Shown piece after piece: positions 8,363 through 17,179 of a stretch of DNA of 45,408 nt (positions are counted from its first letter, which is position 1; each line of letters begins with the position of its first letter). The stretch spans positions 1 through 45,408 of the forward strand of contig JABDNG010000009.1 in assembly GCA_013001045.1 (NCBI GenBank), written 5' to 3'. This DNA is from Woeseiaceae bacterium (lineage in GTDB: Bacteria; Pseudomonadota; Gammaproteobacteria; Steroidobacterales; Woeseiaceae). A model generated the notes under the pieces. The model saw only the letters and a program-made list of their open reading frames with translations. It did no database searches and had not been told where the DNA came from. A program made the position numbers and the translations under genes.

Positions 8363-9481
8363 ATGCAGAATCAGTTTTTCCCAGGTTGGTTGCCCATTCA
8401 GGTTGCCAGTCATTACGGCTTTCCGCTCGCGGACTGGGACGGCGCCGGGCAGACGATTGCCATTATTTCGCTCGGTGGCAAACTCGACGAAAATGATCTG
8501 AGAAGAGATTTCAGGGCGATGCGCATAGCGTGGCCCGATATCACGATAAAAGATGTCAGCGAATCTTATGAAGAGTGGCAGGATAATGGTTCAACCGCAG
8601 AGACACATCTTGATCTCGAGGTAATCGGAACCGTCTGCTCGGGAGCCAGAATCACGATTTATCGTGGCGCGAACGATGGCGGGCCCGGATTCGTCGAAGC
8701 CGTTAAACAAGCCGTTAGGGATGACAATGACGTCATCTCGATTTCCTGGGGCCATTCTGAGTCGGCGAGTGACGCTGACGCGACGCAAATGGAAGGCGCT
8801 CTTAAGGATGCGGCTGCAAAGGGAATCACAATTTGTGTCGCCGCCGGCGATGGAGGCTCGTCAGATGCGCGCAAAGGCTTCCACGCTATTCCGGCCGATG
8901 ACGGCCTTGCCCATGTCCAGTATCCGGCATCAAGTGCATACGTCCTGGCCTGCGGTGGTACACAGCTCATGTTGAATGGCGATGAACATGTGGAGGTCGT
9001 ATGGAACAACAGTGCGATGAAAAGACCGGCCACCGGTGGCGGCGTCAGCGACTTATTCGAACCACCTGACTGGCAGGTGGACCATGCAGGCCATATCCTT
9101 TCGGCTAACGACGGTATGCGCAAGGGCCGCGTAATCCCCGATGTTGCGGCACTCGCTGCCGGAGGCGCCTGGGAGATGGTCGAGGATGGCAAAACCGTTG
9201 TTGCCGGGGGTACCAGCGCGGTTGCGCCCTTATTCGCATCTCTGATCGCGCTGTGTAATCAACGCCGCGCATCGGTAGGAAAGAAGCGCCTGGGATTTCT
9301 GAACGCCAGACTTTACAAGCTTGCCAAGTCAGGTGAGTTATTCAATAACATCACGGCAGGGCACAATCGGCCAGTTGAAGACTACCCGGGTTATGACGCG
9401 CAGCACGGATTCGATGCATGCACAGGATGGGGTTCGCCAAAGACCGAGGCGCTCTTTGAGGCGCTCGTAAACCTGCCTTGA
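8363..9481 (+). CDS. S53 (sedolisin/kumamolisin-type) serine-carboxyl peptidase without propeptide
   Basis: A 372-residue protein matching only the mature catalytic domain of sedolisins. Glu80 and Asp84 lie in AETHLDLEV, the oxyanion Asp is at 163 (AAGDGGSSD), and the nucleophile Ser285 is in GGTSAVAP. The C-terminal 'YDAQHGFDACTGWGSP' corresponds to the calcium-binding end of the family. The usual ~170-residue N-terminal propeptide is missing and there is no signal peptide (MQNQFFPGWLPIQVASHYGF). The enzyme therefore appears to fold without a prodomain and may act in the cytosol. Typical members are secreted and acid-active. The neighbouring divergent 62-residue gene and the peptide-modifying enzymes make a leader- or product-processing role plausible (inference). 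No strong ribosome-binding site precedes the ATG. Confidence 0.88.
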   Translation: MQNQFFPGWLPIQVASHYGFPLADWDGAGQTIAIISLGGKLDENDLRRDFRAMRIAWPDITIKDVSESYEEWQDNGSTAETHLDLEVIGTVCSGARITIYRGANDGGPGFVEAVKQAVRDDNDVISISWGHSESASDADATQMEGALKDAAAKGITICVAAGDGGSSDARKGFHAIPADDGLAHVQYPASSAYVLACGGTQLMLNGDEHVEVVWNNSAMKRPATGGGVSDLFEPPDWQVDHAGHILSANDGMRKGRVIPDVAALAAGGAWEMVEDGKTVVAGGTSAVAPLFASLIALCNQRRASVGKKRLGFLNARLYKLAKSGELFNNITAGHNRPVEDYPGYDAQHGFDACTGWGSPKTEALFEALVNLP

Positions 9482-9546
9482 ATGTCACGACTTTGGCTAT
9501 TTGAGACTGCAACTACAATCGTAGTGTGCTGACGGCGCAGGCTTGC

Positions 9547-9587
9547 CCGGGATCGCCATTTTATGGGATCCCGTTGTGCGATCCCGG
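9547..9587. terminator. Inverted repeat between convergent genes
   Basis: CCGGGATCG (9547-9555) and CGATCCCGG (9579-9587) form a perfect 9-bp stem with a 23-base loop that itself contains the palindrome GGGATCCC. It covers the end of the alpha/beta hydrolase gene, just after the convergent S53 gene. No clear T-run follows, so rho-independent termination is uncertain. Confidence 0.35.
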
Positions 9588-10490
9588 CGATTCCTCGTTT
9601 GCGGCGGAGTGTCTCGCGTGGTCGGTGATCATGTCGATGATCTGCGGCCACAGCTCCACCGGAAAGTTATGGCCCATGCCGTCGATGATCTCCAGCTGCG
9701 CCCCGGGAATGTGCTTCGCCGTGTCGATACCGCCCGCCAACGGCACCAGCGGATCTTCGCGGCCGTGAATGACGAGGGTCGGTGCCGTGATCGTGTTCAG
9801 CCGGCTGCGACGATCGCCATCCTTGACGATTGCAGCAACGTGGCGCGTGAAGCCGGCCGGATAATAGGCGCGGTCGAAGCTAATCGAGACCATCTCGCGC
9901 CGCGTTTCCGGGTCGACGGGGTAGGCAGGGCTGCCAATCAGTTCGATCGTCCGCATGTTGTGGGCGATGACGGCTTCACGATCATTACCCGTGGGCCGTG
10001 TCCGGAACAGGTGCCGGGACACCAGCGGGTCGGCGCCTGGCAGTGAACGGTGACCGCTCGTGGACATGACGGACGTCAGGGAACGAACTCGTCGCGGATG
10101 ACTCGCCGCTAGATTCTGCGCAATCATGCCACCCATCGAAGCACCGACAATGTGGCCGGACTGCACGTCCAGTGCGTCAAGCAGGCCCGCTGCATCATCA
10201 GCCATGTCGCCCAGCGTGTAAGGAACACGAATTGGCAGTCGCAACATGCTGCGAAAAATGAGTGACGCGACGCCTGGCGCCTTCGCACCATCGAATTTCG
10301 TGGAAAATCCCGTGTCGCGGTTGTCATAGCGGACGACCCGAAAACCCCTGGAGGCCAGCTCGACGCAGAATTGTTCCGGCCAGGCGATCATCTGCATGCC
10401 GAGGCCCATGATGAGCAATATCGTAGGATCCGAGGGCGACCCGAAAGACTCGTACTCAATAGTGATGTTGTTCGCACTTGCCTGGGGCAT
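9561..10490 (-). CDS. Alpha/beta hydrolase
   Basis: A 309-residue cytosolic alpha/beta hydrolase. The oxyanion segment is LLIMGLGMQM and the nucleophile elbow is GASMGG (Ser118). The acid lies in HGREDPLVP and the His in DGMGHNFP. The 'RYDNRDTGFS' stretch is typical of the large group annotated as alpha/beta hydrolase or 3-oxoadipate enol-lactonase-like. A strong AAGGAG lies five bases before the ATG. The gene starts 31 bases after the fadH stop on the same strand, so both probably share a transcript. A role as a thioesterase or esterase alongside dienoyl-CoA metabolism is plausible, but the substrate cannot be read from the sequence. Confidence 0.88.
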   Translation of the reverse strand: MPQASANNITIEYESFGSPSDPTILLIMGLGMQMIAWPEQFCVELASRGFRVVRYDNRDTGFSTKFDGAKAPGVASLIFRSMLRLPIRVPYTLGDMADDAAGLLDALDVQSGHIVGASMGGMIAQNLAASHPRRVRSLTSVMSTSGHRSLPGADPLVSRHLFRTRPTGNDREAVIAHNMRTIELIGSPAYPVDPETRREMVSISFDRAYYPAGFTRHVAAIVKDGDRRSRLNTITAPTLVIHGREDPLVPLAGGIDTAKHIPGAQLEIIDGMGHNFPVELWPQIIDMITDHARHSAANEESPGSHNGIP

Positions 10491-10521
10491 TAGTTCTCCT
10501 TAGTCTTGCGCGTTAATGAGG

Positions 10522-12837
<2,316 letters not shown>

Positions 12838-13188
12838 TCAGTCGTCGTCCCGCCGGCCCGCTGAAAGGCTTGCGCGATTGTCTTGATTGCAAAGCTGGCT
12901 CGCCATGTCGAAGCCGACGTCCGATGCCCGTCTCGAGTCAGTGCGCCGGTCGTCGAACCGCTCGTAGGTGCAGTTGCACGTCGCAGCATCGCAGCTACGT
13001 AGCGGCAGCATTGGCGTGTCTTCAGAGAGGAATCGCTGGTCCGCGATGGCCTGTATTGCCTGGCAGCACTCATTCTTGTCCACGACCACCTGTACGCCGC
13101 GGTATTTGCCTTGCGTCGTTCCGTGAGGGCGGGCCCCCGTCGTTTTTTGGGGCGTTGAGGTTTGGTTAAGTCTTGCCAGTAATCCCAT
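12838..13188 (-). CDS. Small Cys-rich protein of unknown function
   Basis: A 116-residue cytosolic-looking protein starting MGLLARLNQ. The ATG at 13188 is preceded by AGGA nine bases upstream, so the upstream ATG at 13221 is rejected. The core holds ECCQAIQAIADQRFLSE and then SCDAATCNCTYERFDDRRTDSRR, giving a C-x4-C-x-C-x-Y-x3-DRR-x3-RR pattern that could bind zinc or another metal. The N-terminal Gln/Thr/Lys-rich stretch and the C-terminal Asp tail look disordered. I have an impression of similar short proteins in other gammaproteobacteria but cannot name the family. It is divergent from dbpA, 148 bases away. Confidence 0.65.
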   Translation of the reverse strand: MGLLARLNQTSTPQKTTGARPHGTTQGKYRGVQVVVDKNECCQAIQAIADQRFLSEDTPMLPLRSCDAATCNCTYERFDDRRTDSRRASDVGFDMASQLCNQDNRASLSAGRRDDD

Positions 13189-13273
13189 AATCGAAGTCCT
13201 CTGCAATGTTCCCCGATACACTAGCAGTCAGGCACAGTAAAGTCGTTGTGCTAAATCTCAGTGAAGAACGGAA

Positions 13274-13288
13274 CCCTGTCTCACAGGG
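13274..13288. repeat. 15-bp hairpin/palindrome upstream of dbpA
   Basis: CCCTGT (13274-13279), a three-base spacer and ACAGGG (13283-13288) form a perfect inverted repeat. It lies 34 bases upstream of the candidate dbpA -10 box. It could be an operator or the tail of a terminator. Its length is short enough to arise by chance. Confidence 0.3.
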
Positions 13289-13321
13289 CAGGGCGCCGAA
13301 TTCTCTGCCGGCGGTTCAGCG

Positions 13322-13327
13322 TATACT
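13322..13327 (+). promoter_or_regulatory. Candidate -10 box of dbpA (very short leader)
   Basis: TATACT (five of six matches to TATAAT) ends nine bases before the dbpA ATG. If used, transcription starts about three bases before the start codon. No Shine-Dalgarno sequence is visible, which fits a leaderless or near-leaderless message. No good -35 hexamer is present. Confidence 0.35.
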
Positions 13328-13336
13328 CGCGCCCTT

Positions 13337-14722
13337 ATGTCCAATCCTACTGCTTTCAGCATTCTCGACCTGAAGCCAGCTTTGCTGGGCAACCTCGCCG
13401 AAATTGGTTATACCGAAATGACCCTGGTGCAGGGACAGACGCTGCCACCGATGCTCAGCGGCGCCGATGTGCTTGCTCGCGCCAAGACAGGCAGCGGCAA
13501 GACGGCGGCTTTCGGCCTGAGTCTGCTGAACAAACTGGACAACGGGTCCTTTCGGGTGCAGGCGCTGGTGCTGTGTCCGACACGCGAGTTAGCCGACCAG
13601 GTGGCAAAAGAGATTCGGCGCCTTGCCCGGGCGGTTCCCAACATCAAGATACTCACCTTGTGCGGTGGTGTGCCTCTAGGCCCACAACTTGCTTCACTGC
13701 AACACAGTCCGCATGTCATCGTCGGCACACCCGGACGCGTGCTGAAGCATTTGGGCAAAGGTTCTGTCGCTCTCAACGATCTGCAGACTCTGGTGCTCGA
13801 CGAGGCTGATCGCATGCTCGACATGGGGTTCATGGATGAACTCGATGCGATCCTCGCGTTTGTTCCCGCTGACCGTCAAACCCTGCTGTTCAGTGCAACC
13901 TACCCGGACGCTATTGCCGACATCAGCGCGAGAGTTCAGCGTGCTCCGCTGATCGTGGATGTCACCGATGACGAGCGGCCCGCGTTGATCGAACAGTACT
14001 GGTGTTCAGTGACCCGCGAGAATCGCAACGAGGCCCTGCTAAAGGCGCTGAGGGCCTGGGGCGGGTCGCTAAACCTCGTGTTTTGTAATACCAAGATCGA
14101 TTGTGCCGATGTTGCAGGCTACCTTCAGGCGCAGGGCGTCGGTGCGATCGCTTTGCACGGTGATCTCGATCAGCCGCAGCGTACGCAGGTCCTGGTACGG
14201 TTTGCCAACAGGAGTGCGAGTGTATTAATCGCCACGGACGTAGCGGCGCGCGGACTCGATGTTGATGATCTGGATGCCGTTTTTAACTACGAACTTCCAG
14301 CACAGGCGGAAGTGTATATTCACCGCATAGGCCGAACGGGACGTGCTGGCAACAAGGGGCTTGCGGTAAGCCTGGTCGAGGAACGTGAGACGCGGCGATT
14401 GCTCGAGATCGAAGCATTATTGCCAGCCGCAACGATCAAGCATCGTGATATTCCGGGCCCGGCGGGAACGTCAGATGCCCTGACGCCGATCATGACGACC
14501 GTTCAAATCAGTGGTGGGCGAAAAAACAAGTTGCGACCCGGCGATCTTCTCGGTGCCCTGACGGCGAAAGGCGGTGTACCTGGTGAGGCCGTTGGCTCAA
14601 TTGACTTGTTCGATACCTGCAGCTATGTGGCCGTCAGTAACGCAGAGGCAAGAAAAGCGGCACAGCAATTGACGACTCGGCCGATCAAAGGCAAGAAGTA
14701 CCGGGCACGCATCAGAAAGTAG
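13337..14722 (+). CDS. dbpA: DEAD-box ATP-dependent RNA helicase DbpA
   Basis: A 461-residue DEAD-box helicase with the full motif set: Q-motif region (YTEMTLVQGQTLPPML), Walker A ARAKTGSGKT, PTRELADQV, GTPGR, VLDEADRMLDMGF, SAT, and HRIGRTGR for motif VI. The C-terminal ~75 residues (GGRKNKLRPGDLLGALT, then IDLFDTCSYVAV) are the DbpA RNA-binding domain, which in E. coli recognises hairpin 92 of 23S rRNA and directs the helicase to late 50S assembly. Length and order match E. coli DbpA (457 residues). No Shine-Dalgarno sequence precedes the ATG, and a candidate -10 box sits directly upstream. Confidence 0.95.
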   Translation: MSNPTAFSILDLKPALLGNLAEIGYTEMTLVQGQTLPPMLSGADVLARAKTGSGKTAAFGLSLLNKLDNGSFRVQALVLCPTRELADQVAKEIRRLARAVPNIKILTLCGGVPLGPQLASLQHSPHVIVGTPGRVLKHLGKGSVALNDLQTLVLDEADRMLDMGFMDELDAILAFVPADRQTLLFSATYPDAIADISARVQRAPLIVDVTDDERPALIEQYWCSVTRENRNEALLKALRAWGGSLNLVFCNTKIDCADVAGYLQAQGVGAIALHGDLDQPQRTQVLVRFANRSASVLIATDVAARGLDVDDLDAVFNYELPAQAEVYIHRIGRTGRAGNKGLAVSLVEERETRRLLEIEALLPAATIKHRDIPGPAGTSDALTPIMTTVQISGGRKNKLRPGDLLGALTAKGGVPGEAVGSIDLFDTCSYVAVSNAEARKAAQQLTTRPIKGKKYRARIRK

Positions 14723-14756
14723 GAGCCGCGTCTGAGGCGTTCAGGCGACGCGGCTC
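14723..14756. terminator. Bidirectional hairpin between dbpA and ybiT
   Basis: GAGCCGCGTC (14723-14732) and GACGCGGCTC (14747-14756) make a perfect 10-bp GC-rich stem with a 14-base loop, starting right after the dbpA stop. The right arm overlaps the last codons of the convergent ybiT gene. T-runs are short on both sides (CTTCT on plus, CTACTTT on minus), so it may serve both genes as a moderate terminator. Confidence 0.55.
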
Positions 14757-16351
14757 TTCTCGCTCGACAATTGTGCGCGCAGGTATTCATCGTAGGTACC
14801 CGAAAAATCGATGATGCCGTTGGGCGTCATTTCAATGATGCGCGTTGCAAGCGATGAAACGAAATCGCGATCGTGGCTGACAAAGATCAGCGTCCCGGGA
14901 TAATGCTCGAGGGCGAGGTTCAGCGCTTCGATGGACTCCATATCGAGGTGATTCGTCGGCTCGTCCATCACGATGACATTCGGCTTTTGCAGCGACAGTT
15001 TGCCAAACATCAGGCGGCGTTGTTCGCCGCCGGAAACAACCTTTACGGACTTATTGCTGTCATCCCTCGAGAACAGCATCCGCCCCAGCGTCGCGCGCAA
15101 CAGCTGTTCGTCGGCGCCTTTTGGTTGCCACTGCGTGATCCAGTCAAAAAGGCTCACATCATCTTCGAATTCCGCCATATTGTCCTGCGCAAAGTAACCA
15201 GTACGCGCGTTTTCAGACCATTTTATCTCGCCGCTATCAACATCTATTTTTCGTAGCAAACTACGCAGGAGCGTCGTCTTGCCGATACCATTTTGCCCGA
15301 GAATTGCGACTCGAGATCCCGCCTCGATGGTCAAGTCCAGGTTTTCGAACAACGGGCCTTCGTCGAAGCTCTTGCTGATACTTGTCGCCTCTACTGCGAT
15401 ACGCCGCAGCGGCTTGTCCTGTTCGAACCGGATAAAAGGGCTGACACGGCTCGACGGTTTGATTTCTTCAAGCTCAATCTTTTCAAGCTGACGGGCACGT
15501 GATGTTGCCTGGCGCGCCTTCGATGCATTTGCAGAAAAGCGGCTGACAAATGCTTGCAGGTCGGCCATCTTCGCCTTCTTCTTCGCGTTGTCAGCGTGCA
15601 CACGTTCGCGCGCCTGTGTGGCCGCCGTCATGTATTCATCGTAGTTTCCTGGAAATACGTTCAGCTTTCCGTAGTCGAGATCGGCTATGTGCGAACAGAC
15701 GCTGTTGAGGAAGTGACGATCATGCGAAATGATCACCATTGTGGACTTGCTCTTGTCCAGGAATTCCTCGAGCCAGCGTATCGTGTTGATATCCAGGTTA
15801 TTGGTCGGCTCATCGAGCAACAGGATATCGGGATCGGAAAACAGGGCCTGCGCCAGCAGCACCCTGAGCTTCCAGCCGGGCGCAACGGCACTCATTGGGC
15901 CTTCGTGCTGTTCCACCGGTATGCCGATTGCCTCGAGCAGTTCACCGGCGCGCGATTCGGCCGAGTAGCCGTCCATCTCCGCGAACTCGATCTCGAGATC
16001 GGCGACGCGAATGCCTTCCTCATCGCTCATCTCAGGTAACGAATAAAGCCGGTTGCGTTCCTGCATCACCTCCCACAATCGTTCGTAACCCATGATCACC
16101 ACATCCAGTACCCGATGCTCTTCATACGCAAACTGATCCTGGCGCAGCTGGCCGATTCGGGCATTCGGATCCGTGGACACGTTACCCGCGGTTGGCTCGA
16201 GTTCGCCGGCAAGAATCTTCATGAAGGTTGACTTGCCGGAGCCATTCGCGCCGATCAGGCCATAGCGATTACCGTTGCCAAATGTCACGGAGACATTCTC
16301 GAAGAGCGGCTTCGCGCCGAACTGGATGGCCAGATTTGCTGCAGAGATCAT
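14741..16351 (-). CDS. ybiT: ABC-F family ATPase YbiT
   Basis: A 536-residue protein with two ABC ATPase domains and no membrane segment. It shows Walker [10 protein letters not shown] and GQNGIGKTT, Walker [13 protein letters not shown] and [12 protein letters not shown], and the ABC-F linker rich in Arg/Lys (residues ~235-300, [18 protein letters not shown]). The second signature is VSGGEQRR, while the first is the degenerate VAPGWKLR typical of YbiT. The N-terminus ([21 protein letters not shown]) closely follows E. coli YbiT. ABC-F proteins bind the ribosomal E site and relieve stalled translation. YbiT is the housekeeping member, not a resistance determinant. The 160 bases upstream, before the LEA14-like gene end, contain nothing I can assign. 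Confidence 0.93.
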   Translation of the reverse strand: MISAANLAIQFGAKPLFENVSVTFGNGNRYGLIGANGSGKSTFMKILAGELEPTAGNVSTDPNARIGQLRQDQFAYEEHRVLDVVIMGYERLWEVMQERNRLYSLPEMSDEEGIRVADLEIEFAEMDGYSAESRAGELLEAIGIPVEQHEGPMSAVAPGWKLRVLLAQALFSDPDILLLDEPTNNLDINTIRWLEEFLDKSKSTMVIISHDRHFLNSVCSHIADLDYGKLNVFPGNYDEYMTAATQARERVHADNAKKKAKMADLQAFVSRFSANASKARQATSRARQLEKIELEEIKPSSRVSPFIRFEQDKPLRRIAVEATSISKSFDEGPLFENLDLTIEAGSRVAILGQNGIGKTTLLRSLLRKIDVDSGEIKWSENARTGYFAQDNMAEFEDDVSLFDWITQWQPKGADEQLLRATLGRMLFSRDDSNKSVKVVSGGEQRRLMFGKLSLQKPNVIVMDEPTNHLDMESIEALNLALEHYPGTLIFVSHDRDFVSSLATRIIEMTPNGIIDFSGTYDEYLRAQLSSEKSRVA

Positions 16352-16511
16352 AGTTTTTGCCAGGTATTGCGACTAAATAATGGACCGCACGTCCCGGCAA
16401 TCAGCCGGTAAGGGTCTGATTAGTATAGGAATACGGAGTTTCTTCTAGCGATAGGGCGAGCGGATAATAACAGAATAATCGGTCGCCGCGATTACATTGC
16501 GGGCCGAGCCA

Positions 16512-17003
16512 TCATTTCGTCGCAGACGGCCGCAGCGAGATCTCTCCGGAGTCGCTCACTCGTATTGCGGGGCGCATCGTTCCGACATCAAGTTTTGCCG
16601 CCAACTTGTAGCGGACGAATTCGTTTGACGAACTCATCAGGTCGGTGACAAGCCGAATTCCCGCGAACAGGTTCGGCGACGCCGTAAGGGTAATACCGCC
16701 TTCGCCGTACGCTTCAATGACCGGCAATTCGTTGCCGACACCTTTGATCAAATCATGGCCGCCCAGGCTCACAGTGTAAGAAACACCGCGGAGCTTCAGC
16801 GGCTCGCGATTCGGGTTGATGATATGCAGGCCGATTTCGAAGTTCGGCAACGCGCCCTGTGATGGCAAGGCACGGAAGGAGTTGATCGTCACGGTCGGTT
16901 TTTCATAGCCCGGACGCAGCCCGGCACATCCTTGCAGGACAAGCGCCAGGCCGAGAGCGATCACAATTGTCCATCGACGCAATTGAATGCTATTTCTGAT
17001 CAT
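16512..17003 (-). CDS. LEA14-like (LEA type 2) lipoprotein
   Basis: A 163-residue lipoprotein. The signal segment WTIVIALGLALVLQGC ends in a lipobox with Cys26. The mature part has one LEA_2 / water-stress-hypersensitivity beta-sandwich: 'PTVTINSFRALPSQGALPNFEIGLHIINPNREPLKLRGVSY' shows the family's 'hxhxNPNxxPlxlxgvxY' pattern. Such proteins occur widely in Proteobacteria and are tied loosely to desiccation or stress. The ATG at 17003 has AAGGA seven bases upstream and is preferred over an upstream TTG at 17027. It is divergent from the monooxygenase-channel fusion gene. Confidence 0.85.
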   Translation of the reverse strand: MIRNSIQLRRWTIVIALGLALVLQGCAGLRPGYEKPTVTINSFRALPSQGALPNFEIGLHIINPNREPLKLRGVSYTVSLGGHDLIKGVGNELPVIEAYGEGGITLTASPNLFAGIRLVTDLMSSSNEFVRYKLAAKLDVGTMRPAIRVSDSGEISLRPSATK

Positions 17004-17140
17004 TACGTTGTCCTTATCGATCTCCAAGGATGATCGGTTTCTTACACGCTTTTATCTCGCACAAGCGTAACCCCTTATCTCCCAAATACCAAGATAGACC
17101 GGGCCGAAGAGCCCCTGCCAGCAGGCATGTCTCGGGTAAA

Positions 17141-17157
17141 ACCGGCAATAGGCCGGT
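17141..17157. promoter_or_regulatory. Hairpin/operator-like inverted repeat upstream of the fusion gene
   Basis: ACCGGC (17141-17146), AATAG, GCCGGT (17152-17157) form a perfect 6-bp inverted repeat 22 bases before the start codon at 17180. It could be an operator or a leader hairpin. No Shine-Dalgarno sequence is obvious between it and the ATG (only AAAGATAG). Confidence 0.35.
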
Positions 17158-17179
17158 ATATCTTCTAAACTAAAGATAG

